Shown here one piece after another: positions 9,900 through 18,006 of a stretch of DNA of 64,000 nt (position 1 is its first letter; each line of letters opens with the position of its first letter). The translations under genes were made by a program, and so were the position numbers. The stretch spans positions 62,001 through 126,000 of the forward strand of contig JACXUV010000002.1 of assembly GCA_014763715.1 (NCBI GenBank). The letters run 5' to 3'. This stretch comes from Rhodobacterales bacterium. GTDB lineage: Bacteria; Pseudomonadota; Alphaproteobacteria; Caulobacterales; Hyphomonadaceae. The notes below the pieces were generated by a model. That model made no database searches, was not told the origin of the DNA, and saw only the letters and a program-made list of their open reading frames with translations.

Positions 9900-11780
9900 T
9901 CAGCTTTCGCCGACTTTTCCTGCTGCCTCGTTCATGCGGGCTCTCAAAGCCCTGCGTTCCGCGACGAGCTGGTGCTTGCGCCGCCAGGCTGATGGCGACG
10001 ACGTAGCATCCGCGCCAGCATCATCCATGCCAGCGTCGGTATCCTGCTCTGCGGAACGTCCAACAACCATGTATTGCTCGAGGGCAATAAGCCATTCCCG
10101 TGCCTCGGGTCCATCGACCGCTATCGGAGGCGTCTGGGGATATTCTTTGAGCAGACTGGCAGCGCGCATGTTCCCTGCCTCCGCTAAATGGGCGCACAAA
10201 GCCCCGCGGTCAATAGGTTTTCCTGCATGTGCAAAATCCAGCACAGCATCCCGCAAAAGGCTGACATCCGGATCGACAAAAGCAGCTGCAGCCAGCGTTT
10301 CGGCACCAAGGTCCAGCAATTCGGGCGTGTCGACGGCGCGCACAACCTGGCCAAGCCCGCGCAGTTTGGCCGGGGCACCGCCCTTCAGCTCCACCTGCCC
10401 TTGTTCGCCTGTCGCGGGAAATTGTGCCGATCCGGGCCGCTTCCTGTAGTCGCCGCTGCCTTTCGGCTTGCCGCGCGCAGCCTGGCGCAACTGCCAGAAA
10501 TGATCCCGCATGCGTGATTTGAGATCCCGCTCATAGGCTGCGCGGACACCCGGATGCTGGATCTGGGCAGCAGCAGCCATCAGGCGGGCTTCGAGACCGG
10601 CCTGACGTTCCGGCGTGTCGAGCGCCTCGGCATCCCGCTCACGCATCCAGAGCAGTTCGGACATGGCAATCCGGCCCTCCAATGCATCTGCCATGGCGCC
10701 CGGCCCGCGCGCCCGAATCAGGTCGTCAGGGTCCATGCCATCCGGCAGCAGCACGAAGAACAGCGAACGCCCCGGCTCGACATGCGGCAAGGCACGGTCA
10801 ATCGCGCGGTAAGCAGCTCCTAGTCCGGCACGGTCACCGTCAAAGCACAGGACAGGCTCCGGCCCGGCTTTCCAGATCAGGCTGAGCTGGTCCTCGGTCA
10901 GGGCCGTGCCCAGCGGCGCGACAGACATGGCAAAGCCCGCCTCCGCCAGTGCGATGGCGTCCATATAGCCTTCGCAGACGATCAGGCCGCCGCCTTCGCC
11001 GCCACCCAGCGCTTCGCGCGCGACCTTGTAGCGGTAGAGTACGCGGGACTTGTGAAAGAGCGGCGTATCGCCGGAGTTCAGGTATTTCGGCTTTGCATCC
11101 GGCTGTAGCGCCCTGCCCCCGAAGGCGATGATGCCGCCGCGCACATCGGCAATCGGGAACATCAGGCGACCACGGAACGCATCGTACGGCTCCCCGCCGC
11201 GATCGCTTTCCTTGGCCAGCCCCGCCTCCAGGATTTCCCGCGTGGTGAAGCCTTCGGACTTGAGATGGTCGATCGTCTTGCGCCAGTCATCCGGCGAGTA
11301 GCCGAGGCGATGACGTTTCCACGCCGCAGGCCGGAGCCCCCGGCCTTCGAGATAGGCGCGCGCCGCCGCCCCTTCTGCTGCATGCAGCCGGTCTTCGAAA
11401 TAGGCCGCCGCGGCTTCGCAAACCGCCTGAAGCCGCTTGCGGTGATCATATTCCTCGGCGGCCTGCGGGCTCGCCTTGGGCAGCTGCATGCCAGCCTCTT
11501 CGGCCAGCTTCTCCACGGCCTCCATGAAGGTCAGCCGCTCCGTCTCCATGATGAAGCTGATCACATCCCCGCCGATGCCGGAGGAGAAATCCTTGAAGAT
11601 GCGCTTCTGGTCGTTGACGTAGAAACTGGGCGATTTCTCATTGGTGAAGGGCGAAAGCCCGACCCATTCCTTGCCCTTCTTGGTCAGTTTCACCTTGCGG
11701 CCGATCACGTCCGAAGGCCGGATACGTGCCTTCAGCTCCTCTACGAAGCCGTCAGGGATGCGGATGGAAGGTGGTGACAT
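9900..11780 (-). CDS. dnaG: DNA primase DnaG, lacking the zinc-ribbon ligands
   Basis: A 626-residue primase that lays RNA primers at the replication fork. The CHC2-type domain is at residues 1-100, the catalytic core follows (GRLMFPIADVRGGIIAFGGR), and the TOPRIM domain has VCEGYMDAIAL and CFDGDRAG. The C-terminal helicase-binding part is poorly conserved. The normal zinc ligands are replaced: SPFTNEK stands where CPFHNEK is usual (S43, T46) and KDFSSG where YHCFGCG is usual (D64, S67). I recall similar ligand loss in other alphaproteobacterial primases. The ATG at 11780 is chosen since the product then starts like other DnaG; the SD is weak. Confidence 0.95.
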   Translation of the reverse strand: MSPPSIRIPDGFVEELKARIRPSDVIGRKVKLTKKGKEWVGLSPFTNEKSPSFYVNDQKRIFKDFSSGIGGDVISFIMETERLTFMEAVEKLAEEAGMQLPKASPQAAEEYDHRKRLQAVCEAAAAYFEDRLHAAEGAAARAYLEGRGLRPAAWKRHRLGYSPDDWRKTIDHLKSEGFTTREILEAGLAKESDRGGEPYDAFRGRLMFPIADVRGGIIAFGGRALQPDAKPKYLNSGDTPLFHKSRVLYRYKVAREALGGGEGGGLIVCEGYMDAIALAEAGFAMSVAPLGTALTEDQLSLIWKAGPEPVLCFDGDRAGLGAAYRAIDRALPHVEPGRSLFFVLLPDGMDPDDLIRARGPGAMADALEGRIAMSELLWMRERDAEALDTPERQAGLEARLMAAAAQIQHPGVRAAYERDLKSRMRDHFWQLRQAARGKPKGSGDYRKRPGSAQFPATGEQGQVELKGGAPAKLRGLGQVVRAVDTPELLDLGAETLAAAAFVDPDVSLLRDAVLDFAHAGKPIDRGALCAHLAEAGNMRAASLLKEYPQTPPIAVDGPEAREWLIALEQYMVVGRSAEQDTDAGMDDAGADATSSPSAWRRKHQLVAERRALRARMNEAAGKVGES

Positions 11781-11839
11781 TTTTTTAGAATACCGCGTTC
11801 CCGTCTTCGGGGGAATCAAGCATTTCACGCCTGACCACG

Positions 11840-11871
11840 AAAAGAGGGCCCCATCCGCAGACAGGGCCCCT
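11840..11871 (-). terminator. Terminator after PRC-barrel lipoprotein gene
   Basis: AGGGCCCC (11845-11852) and GGGGCCCT read across from 11864-11871 form an 8-position stem with one internal mismatch and an 11-base loop. On the minus strand it lies just past the stop at 11895 and is followed by TTTTC (complement of 11839-11843). It separates this gene from dnaG. Confidence 0.65.
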
Positions 11872-11894
11872 GCTCAGTCATGACCTGAATCCTG

Positions 11895-12656
11895 TCACGG
11901 CTGATCCGGCAGGACTTTGGCATGCGCAAGCGCATCGGCATCAAGGTCGATCACCAGAGTGCCGTCACCATCGCCCTGCTCAATTGTCAGGGCATCCGCA
12001 TCGACGACGTATTTCGTCATTCCGGCCAACCCATCGGAGAGCACGACATATTCCGGCGTACCATCCGTCTTCATGATGAAGTCGTTCACGCGGGCGAGAT
12101 TGTCACCGGAGGTCAGGGAAGCGGTGGTGCCCATGGCTTCGGACGCAAGGCGGAAATCGTCCAGCCCATCCTGCTCGAAGACGGGCAGGCCTTCCAGCGA
12201 AGCCTGCGAATAGGTGACGCGCACATCCGGCTCTTCGCTATCGGCAACGGGCTCGATGATCGCCCCTTCAAAGCCGATCGCGTGCAGCGTGCCGCCGACA
12301 CCGGCCACACCCCCGTCACGCAGGATCAGTTTCGGCGTATCACCCGCCTCACCGATCCAGACATCCGCCACGGTCGCGATCACGTCGCCAACCGGGTTCA
12401 GCACATCGGATCCGATCAGGTTGGAGACCAGGATTTCGTCCGGCGCCATCGTGAAGGCTTCGTGCTTCACAGGCTGGATTTCAGCCCGGGTCATGTCCTG
12501 AAGATCAGCCGCTTGCTGATCCTGGGTCTGGTCCGGCGTTGCCGCCGCGGTTTCCGCTGCCGGCGGAACGGTTTCGGCATGGCTGCTGGCTTCAGTACAG
12601 GCCGCCGCGCCCATCATCAGGGCTACGGCACTTGCGGTAATAAGAAGAGGTTTCAT
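11895..12656 (-). CDS. PRC-barrel domain lipoprotein
   Basis: A 253-residue predicted lipoprotein. The signal peptide MKPLLITASAVALMMGAAAC ends in a lipobox with the cysteine at residue 20. A linker rich in Ala, Glu and Gln follows (to about residue 60), then a region resembling a PRC-barrel (SNLIGSDVLNPVGDVIATVADV ... LILRDGGVAG). A second, weaker copy may cover the C-terminal half. PRC-barrels occur in envelope and RNA-processing proteins; no specific role can be given. The ATG at 12656 is preceded by AAAGGA. It sits between yqeY and dnaG with a hairpin on each side, so it is probably its own transcription unit. Confidence 0.7.
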   Translation of the reverse strand: MKPLLITASAVALMMGAAACTEASSHAETVPPAAETAAATPDQTQDQQAADLQDMTRAEIQPVKHEAFTMAPDEILVSNLIGSDVLNPVGDVIATVADVWIGEAGDTPKLILRDGGVAGVGGTLHAIGFEGAIIEPVADSEEPDVRVTYSQASLEGLPVFEQDGLDDFRLASEAMGTTASLTSGDNLARVNDFIMKTDGTPEYVVLSDGLAGMTKYVVDADALTIEQGDGDGTLVIDLDADALAHAKVLPDQP

Positions 12657-12688
12657 CTGGTCGTCCTTTCCTTGGCTGGGGTGCACAA

Positions 12689-12716
12689 GGAACGGACGCC
12701 GCCTCCGGTCTGTTCC
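12689..12716 (-). terminator. Hairpin after yqeY, probable terminator
   Basis: GGAACGGAC (12689-12697) pairs with GTCTGTTCC (12708-12716): nine pairs including one wobble, with a 10-base loop. On the minus strand it follows the yqeY stop, and the tail TTGTG is only weakly T-rich. Confidence 0.45.
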
Positions 12717-12744
12717 GAAGGTTAAGAAGGTTTCACGGACAGGG

Positions 12745-13227
12745 TCAGCTGGCGCGGGAGAGTGCCTTGCGGACAGCCTTGCCGGCCGCGCCGGTCTCGA
12801 TCATGCCCGGATAACGCTCTTTCAGGGCGCTCATGCAGCGGCCAAGATCCTTCAGCTTGGAAGCGCCAAGATCCGAGACAATCTCGTCCACTGCCGTCTC
12901 CAGAGCCTTGCCCTGCAGGGGAACCGGCAGGAATTGCTGGATGATCTCGATTTCCTCGCGCTCGCGGATGGCTTCTTCGAGGCGGCCGACATCTTCATGC
13001 TCACGCGCAGCCACTTCGCGCTGGGCGACCATGGTCTCCAGAACACAGCGAATATCATCGTCCGGGCAGCCTTCGCCGACACCGCGTCCGCGGGCGCACA
13101 CATCCCGGTCGCGCACAGCGCAATCGATCAGGCGCAGCGTCGCCAGGCGTACGCCGGGCTTGCCCTTTTCAGTCTCTGATTTGAGGGCATTCGCAATGCG
13201 CGCCTTAAGCGACATCACTCCACTCAT
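12745..13227 (-). CDS. yqeY: GatB/YqeY domain protein
   Basis: A 160-residue stand-alone GatB/YqeY-domain protein, related to the tail domain of the tRNA-dependent amidotransferase subunit GatB. Typical parts are MSLKARIANALKSETEKG at the N-terminus, REREEIEIIQQFLPVPL in the middle and LGRCMSALKERYPG near the end. In alphaproteobacteria it usually neighbours dnaG and rpoD, as here. Three in-frame ATGs (13242, 13227, 13215) are possible and none has a strong SD; 13227 is a compromise. A loop near residue 45 carries four cysteines (DCAVRDRDVCARG ... GCPDDDIRC), more than I expect for the family. Confidence 0.87.
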   Translation of the reverse strand: MSGVMSLKARIANALKSETEKGKPGVRLATLRLIDCAVRDRDVCARGRGVGEGCPDDDIRCVLETMVAQREVAAREHEDVGRLEEAIREREEIEIIQQFLPVPLQGKALETAVDEIVSDLGASKLKDLGRCMSALKERYPGMIETGAAGKAVRKALSRAS

Positions 13228-13281
13228 ATCTTCTCGGCCCATGCCGTGTTTCGCCTCTCACCGTCCTGCCGCATCACTCGC

Positions 13282-13310
13282 TTGACGCAGCAGAGACTCC
13301 GCCCCAATAC
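13282..13310 (+). promoter_or_regulatory. Candidate carA promoter
   Basis: TTGACG (13282-13287) and CAATAC (13305-13310) are separated by 17 bases in the yqeY-carA divergent region, 65 bases before the carA start. The -35 is good and the -10 weak, as is common for housekeeping promoters in this group. Confidence 0.4.
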
Positions 13311-13375
13311 ACCGGTCGAACTTCATGCGGATGGGTTAACGAGACCCTACGCGGCGCCCGGGAGGTGTGACAAAT

Positions 13376-14563
13376 ATGTCCTACTTGGCCAAAACTCAAG
13401 CGGCTACATCAGCCACGGGAGCCATCGCGCTCGCAGATGGAACCGTGTTCCTCGGATACGGCGCAGGCGCCGAAGGCGTCCGCACCGGAGAATTGTGTTT
13501 CAATACAGCGATCACCGGCTATCAGGAGATCCTCACGGACCCTTCCTACGCCTCCCAGATCGTTCTGTTCACTTTCCCCCACATCGGCAATGTGGGCACC
13601 AATGAGGAGGACCATGAAGAGTCCTCCGAAGCCGGTTCCCACGCCGCCCGAGGCGCCATCTTCCGCGAGCCGATCACGGCCCCGTCGAACTGGCGCGCCA
13701 CCGACACATTCGATTCATGGCTGCAGAAACGCGGCATCGTCGGCCTCTCCGGCGTCGACACGCGAGCGATCACGCGCCTGATCCGCGAAAAAGGCATGCA
13801 AAAAGCAGCGATCTGCCACCAGCCAGACGGCAATATCGATCTCGATGCCCTTATCGAAGCGGCACGCGCCTGGAATGGCCTGGAAGCGGCAGACCTTGCC
13901 GCTGATGTCGACACCGACACCCGGTTCGAAAATTTCGAAAGCCTCTGGCAGCCCGAAACCGGATACGGACACCTGGATACCCCGGCCTTCCATGTCGTGG
14001 TGGTCGACTTCGGCGTGAAGAAAAACATCCTGCGCAATCTGGCCAGCGTTGGCGTGCAGGCGACGGTCGTGAACGGCGATGCCTCGTTCGATGAAATCGC
14101 CGCACTGAAGCCCGATGGCGTAGTGTTCTCCAACGGCCCCGGCGACCCGGCAGCGACGATCGAGCGCTCCGGCGACATGATCCGCGCCGTCATCGACAGC
14201 GGCCTGCCGATCCTGGGCATCTGCCTTGGGCACCAGCTGCTCGCCCTCGCCCTTGGCGCAAAGACGATAAAAATGGCGCAGGGCCACCATGGCGCGAACC
14301 ACCCGGTGAAGGATCTGGCCACCGGCAAGGTCGAAATCGTGTCCATGAACCATGGCTTCACGGTTGACCCGGCCTCGCTGCCGGAAGGCGTGGAAGAAAG
14401 CCACCGCTCCCTCTTTGACGGCACGAACTCCGGCTTGGCCGTGAAAGACCGGCCGATCATCTCGGTTCAGCACCACCCCGAAGCGAGCCCCGGCCCGCAG
14501 GACAGCTTCTACCTGTTCCGGCGCTTCGCGGACCTGATGGAAAAGCACCGGGCCGGAAAGTAG
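13376..14563 (+). CDS. carA: Carbamoyl-phosphate synthase small subunit
   Basis: A 395-residue glutaminase subunit that hydrolyses glutamine and channels ammonia to CarB for carbamoyl phosphate. The N-terminal CPSase domain contains [19 protein letters not shown]. The C-terminal class I amidotransferase domain has nucleophile C283 in [14 protein letters not shown] and the His-Glu pair in [17 protein letters not shown] (13361-13365) precedes the ATG at 13376 by 10 bases. carB is not adjacent but begins about 4.5 kb downstream at 19113. Confidence 0.97.
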   Translation: MSYLAKTQAATSATGAIALADGTVFLGYGAGAEGVRTGELCFNTAITGYQEILTDPSYASQIVLFTFPHIGNVGTNEEDHEESSEAGSHAARGAIFREPITAPSNWRATDTFDSWLQKRGIVGLSGVDTRAITRLIREKGMQKAAICHQPDGNIDLDALIEAARAWNGLEAADLAADVDTDTRFENFESLWQPETGYGHLDTPAFHVVVVDFGVKKNILRNLASVGVQATVVNGDASFDEIAALKPDGVVFSNGPGDPAATIERSGDMIRAVIDSGLPILGICLGHQLLALALGAKTIKMAQGHHGANHPVKDLATGKVEIVSMNHGFTVDPASLPEGVEESHRSLFDGTNSGLAVKDRPIISVQHHPEASPGPQDSFYLFRRFADLMEKHRAGK

Positions 14564-14590
14564 TCCGTCCCCTTTTGAAAGTTGACGGCC

Positions 14591-15262
14591 ATGACGGCCA
14601 TTGCCCCTGTGGTGCCCCTGCCCGGCGACAACCGCCTCGGCAGCATTCTTGCTGACCTTTCCGCAAAAGGCTGGAGCTGGCAGCCCGGTCTTTTGCCTGA
14701 AGCGCTCTATCATGCCCTGCGGGCCGAGGTGTTGGCGATCAATGCGGAAGACGATCTGGCCCCGGCCGGGATCGGCCGCGAATCCAATTTTCAGCTGGAC
14801 CGCACGATCCGCAAGTCCCGTATCTCCTGGATGGACGGATCGACCCCCGCGCAGGCAGACTTCCTGCAGTGGGCAGAGCAATTACGCGAAACCATCAATC
14901 GCAGGCTCATGATTGGCCTGTTCGAGTTTGAGGCCTGTTTCGCGGTCTACCGGCCCGGCGAGTTCTATGACCGCCACCTCGACAGTTTCGAAGGCGCACG
15001 CAACCGTGTCGTCTCACTGGTCGTCTACCTGAATGAAGACTGGCCTGCGGAGAATGGCGGCGCCCTGATCGTCTGGCCAGAAGGTTCAGATGAAACAGCA
15101 GAACCAGCCGCACATATTCTGCCGGAACGCGCGGGCGTGGTCTTCATGCTGTCAGAGACTGTTCCGCATGCTGTTGAGATGACACACGCCACACGCGTCG
15201 GAATTGCCGCATGGTGGCGCGTGAACCCATCCATCCAGGGACAGATCGACCCGCTCGCCTAA
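14591..15262 (+). CDS. 2-oxoglutarate/Fe(II) oxygenase, prolyl 4-hydroxylase-like
   Basis: A 223-residue non-haem iron dioxygenase. The iron facial triad is visible as H-x-D in YDRHLDSF and a distal H in ETVPHAVEMT, followed by the arginine for 2-oxoglutarate in TRVGIAAWW. The core NRVVSLVVYLNEDWPAENGG is typical of the P4Hc-like 2OG-FeII_Oxy family. Substrate unknown; protein or small-molecule hydroxylation are both possible. The start at 14591 is favoured over a TTG three codons upstream. It ends in a 4-base overlap with the convergent TetR gene. Confidence 0.82.
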   Translation: MTAIAPVVPLPGDNRLGSILADLSAKGWSWQPGLLPEALYHALRAEVLAINAEDDLAPAGIGRESNFQLDRTIRKSRISWMDGSTPAQADFLQWAEQLRETINRRLMIGLFEFEACFAVYRPGEFYDRHLDSFEGARNRVVSLVVYLNEDWPAENGGALIVWPEGSDETAEPAAHILPERAGVVFMLSETVPHAVEMTHATRVGIAAWWRVNPSIQGQIDPLA

Positions 15263-15846
15263 CGCAAATTGCGGATCATGATTTCAAACGCTTCATAGAC
15301 CTGCTCTGGCGTGAGGCCATCGACCCCTTCAGCGAGTGCAAATCCCGCCCCATTCAACGCAGACTGGATCAGCATCGAGTAGGCATTGATCCGGTCCGGA
15401 TCGATCCGGCCGCGCGCGGCAAGAGTCTCCATGGCGCGGCGCACGCTGCCCTGCCCCAAGTCCCGGTTGGATTCGTACCACCCCTGCAGTCCCAGGACGA
15501 CGGGGCCTTCATAAAGGACGATCTTGAAGTATTCCGGGCGAGCCGCCCAATTCAGATAGACCCGGGCCCCGGTGAGGAACTGGATATAGGGATCATCCTC
15601 CCCGCTCATTTTCCGCGCTTCGGCGTTCGCCTCTTCCCCCATACGGGTCTGCAGGTCTGTCCACACTTCGCGGAACAGATCCAGCTTGCTGGAGAAGTGA
15701 TGGAACAGGGCGCCCTTCGTGACGCCTGCATCAGCCACGATAGAGGCCAGGCTGGCAGTGAACCCCTCATCGGCAAAACGCTTCCGGGCCGCCTCAAGGA
15801 TCGCGGCGCGTGTGGCTTCTGCCTGTGCTGCAGTTCGCCTTGGCAT
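15259..15846 (-). CDS. TetR-family transcriptional regulator
   Basis: A 195-residue TetR/AcrR repressor. The N-terminal helix-turn-helix covers residues 8-55 (ATRAAILEAARKRFADEG, then VTKGALFHHFSSK). The C-terminal ligand domain is of the common type with ARPEYFKIVLYEGP. The probable operator is the palindrome TACCA-G-TGGTA in its own promoter, suggesting autoregulation. No obvious target operon lies divergently beside it other than a possible short transcript ending at the 16008-16031 terminator. It converges on the oxygenase gene. Confidence 0.87.
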   Translation of the reverse strand: MPRRTAAQAEATRAAILEAARKRFADEGFTASLASIVADAGVTKGALFHHFSSKLDLFREVWTDLQTRMGEEANAEARKMSGEDDPYIQFLTGARVYLNWAARPEYFKIVLYEGPVVLGLQGWYESNRDLGQGSVRRAMETLAARGRIDPDRINAYSMLIQSALNGAGFALAEGVDGLTPEQVYEAFEIMIRNLR

Positions 15847-15874
15847 GGGACTATTTTTCGTTGCTGACCCACCA

Positions 15875-15885
15875 TACCAGTGGTA
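15875..15885. promoter_or_regulatory. Palindromic operator in the tetR promoter
   Basis: TACCA (15875-15879), a central G, and TGGTA (15881-15885) form a perfect 11-bp dyad 29 bases from the tetR start. On the minus strand it sits between a TTGAGA -35-like box and a TATGGT -10-like box spaced by 16 bases. That position would block RNA polymerase. Confidence 0.5.
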
Positions 15886-15996
15886 CGTAATATCTCAAAG
15901 CACTTCTGAGGCATTTCTTGCCTGAAGGACTGTTTGGGATCCGCGTGCAATTTGTGCTGGGTGGGACCGGCCTCAGGCTGGCGCGGGACGCCAATG

Positions 15997-16038
15997 AACT
16001 GCGCCCGGCTGTACCCAGTCCGGGCGCAGTTTTATTTT
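15997..16038 (+). terminator. Strong intrinsic terminator without an assigned upstream gene
   Basis: AACTGCGCCCGG (15997-16008) and CCGGGCGCAGTT (16020-16031) form a perfect 12-bp stem with an 11-base loop, followed on the plus strand by TTATTTTA. The only plus-strand space before it is the gap after the tetR start (15847-15996). On the minus strand it lies just past the M48 gene stop at 16045 but lacks a T run there. Confidence 0.7.
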
Positions 16039-16044
16039 ACGCTT

Positions 16045-17022
16045 TCACTGCAATGGCCCGCAGCGGCTTTCATATTCAGCGATCGCGCCCGGCATCCATT
16101 TTCTGAAATTTTCAGCGCGGGTTTCACTCGCCGGGTGCGTGCTCATCCATTCTGGTGGGCGCTGACCGCCACCGATCTGGCCCATCCGTTCCCAGAGCTC
16201 CGGCGCCTCACGCGGGTCGTAACAGGCGCGAACAAGCAGATCGAGACCGATCTTATCGGCTTCGGTTTCATGCTCCCGGGAAAATTTCAGCATGCTGCCC
16301 TGCGCCGCAATCCCGAATGCCTGCATGATGGCCCGCTGCTGCGAAGGATCCATGTCTCCCATGGAAACGCCCACAGCCATCTGCCCCATCTGCATGACCT
16401 GCTGCTGGCTCATCCGTTCGGCGCCATGATGGGCCAGCGCATGGCCGATTTCATGCCCCATCACCACGGCAAGCTTGTCCGGATCGGCCAGGTCATCCAT
16501 GCCCAGACGGCCATCATAATTGCCTGTGATGTCCAGGATGCCGGTATAGACCGCAACATATCCGCCGGGCAGGCAAAAGGCATTCGGCGTCTCGGAATGG
16601 ACGACGTAGTAGGTCCAGTCGAACTTGTCTGCGACCGGCGTGAAGGCATAGCCCTTCTTCAGCAGCTCCTGCTCAAGCTCGACCGCCGCCGCTTGCAGGC
16701 GCGCGCCGATCTCCCTCACATCTTCCGTCAGTTCCGCATCCTCGCCCGAACAGGTTTCACCGGCGCAGAGCACAGCGTTTCCCTGACTCTGCTCCTGGTT
16801 CAGGATCTGCAAATAGGATTGCTGGCCGAGCTTCACTTCCTGTTCGATCGACACCGTATTGAGCTGGGAACGGCCGGAAAAAGGCACCGACTTCTGATTC
16901 ATCTGCCAGTAGAGGAACAAGCCGACTGCCGCGATCAGCAGGATACCGAAACGGCTCCGCAACAGGCGCGCGATCCCGCCCCCACCACGATACATCCCGC
17001 CCTGTTGCGTCGGCATACGCAT
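16045..17022 (-). CDS. Membrane-anchored M48 family metalloprotease
   Basis: A 325-residue M48 peptidase. A short Gly-rich cytoplasmic start is followed by one membrane segment (about residues 25-42, GILLIAAVGLFLYWQ) and a periplasmic protease domain. The zinc motif HEIGHALAHH is around residue 190, and the third ligand lies in EHETEADKIG around 246. The motif STHPASETRAENF near the end is usual for LoiP/BepA-like envelope proteases. A role in outer-membrane protein or lipoprotein quality control is likely by family. Four cysteines may form disulfides. It is divergent from the MBL-fold gene at 17167. Confidence 0.87.
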   Translation of the reverse strand: MRMPTQQGGMYRGGGGIARLLRSRFGILLIAAVGLFLYWQMNQKSVPFSGRSQLNTVSIEQEVKLGQQSYLQILNQEQSQGNAVLCAGETCSGEDAELTEDVREIGARLQAAAVELEQELLKKGYAFTPVADKFDWTYYVVHSETPNAFCLPGGYVAVYTGILDITGNYDGRLGMDDLADPDKLAVVMGHEIGHALAHHGAERMSQQQVMQMGQMAVGVSMGDMDPSQQRAIMQAFGIAAQGSMLKFSREHETEADKIGLDLLVRACYDPREAPELWERMGQIGGGQRPPEWMSTHPASETRAENFRKWMPGAIAEYESRCGPLQ

Positions 17023-17166
17023 ACGACGTGTCCCTTCACCGTCCTGAGTGCCTGATCCTGAGCACTAAATCCTTAGCTCTGGGCCAGTGTTAACCGAGGC
17101 ACATGCCAAGGAAAAGCACTCGTCTCACGCTTTGCGTTCGGCATGGGAGCGACTATGTAGTCGATC

Positions 17167-17904
17167 ATGACTGATGCACCTGCCAACCAGCCCAAACTCG
17201 AAATCCGGATCGTTCCGGTGACGCCCCTTCAACAGAACACATCCATGATCTGGTCGACCGAGACCAAGGAAGGCGTGTTCATCGATCCGGGCGGCGAAGT
17301 CGACAAGCTGATGACCGCGGCAGAGCAATTCGGCGTCAAGATCGTTGGCGTCTGGCTGACGCACGGCCACCTCGATCATGTCGGCGCCGCCATGGCCGTT
17401 GCCGAGCGCACGGGCTGCCAGATCATCGGCCCTCACGAGGAAGACCAGTGGCTTCTGGATGATGTCGAAGCACAAGGTGCCAAATACGGCATCACGGACG
17501 GGAAGAATGTGAAGCCGGATCGCTACCTGCATGACGGCGATGTTCTTGATCTGGCTGGCAACAAGTTTTCCGTCGTTCACACGCCGGGACATACGCCGGG
17601 ACATGTGGTCATCTATTCGCAGGAAGGCGCCCTCGCCTTTGTGGGCGACGTCCTTTTCCGCGGCTCAATCGGCCGGACGGATTTTCCACGCGGGAACCAT
17701 GCCCAACTGGTCGACTCCATCACCACCAAACTCTGGCCGCTTGGCCCGCAAATGCGGTTTGTGCCAGGCCACGGCCCCCTCTCCACCTTCGGACAGGAAC
17801 GGCAGGACAACCCGTTCGTCGGCGATGCAGTGACGGGCTATCAGGGAGCCGAGAAACAGGCACCGGACGAGATCAGCCAGAAGCTTTCCAAGCGCTGGAG
17901 CTGA
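17167..17904 (+). CDS. MBL-fold metallo-hydrolase, YcbL/glyoxalase II-like
   Basis: A 245-residue metallo-beta-lactamase-fold hydrolase. The metal motif THGHLDHVG starts with H66, and further ligands are in HTPGHTPGHVV and the aspartate of FVGDVLFRGSIGRTD. The C-terminal segment FVPGHGPLSTFGQER is typical of the short type II glyoxalase-like YcbL group. Likely substrates are thioesters such as S-lactoylglutathione, but this is not settled. No clear SD precedes the ATG. Confidence 0.86.
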   Translation: MTDAPANQPKLEIRIVPVTPLQQNTSMIWSTETKEGVFIDPGGEVDKLMTAAEQFGVKIVGVWLTHGHLDHVGAAMAVAERTGCQIIGPHEEDQWLLDDVEAQGAKYGITDGKNVKPDRYLHDGDVLDLAGNKFSVVHTPGHTPGHVVIYSQEGALAFVGDVLFRGSIGRTDFPRGNHAQLVDSITTKLWPLGPQMRFVPGHGPLSTFGQERQDNPFVGDAVTGYQGAEKQAPDEISQKLSKRWS

Positions 17905-18006
17905 GCCGCCGGCGCCCAGAACCCTGAATTCATTGTAATGCGATGACGGGGAACCGGCCTGCCCGCCGCCCGTTAAGATGGTCATAGCCACCCGAAAGGA
18001 AAGCAA

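Noticed and set aside
17046-17066. AGTGC-N10-GCACT repeat between the M48 and MBL-fold genes
   Set aside because: A five-base dyad with a long loop is expected by chance and has no promoter-like context.
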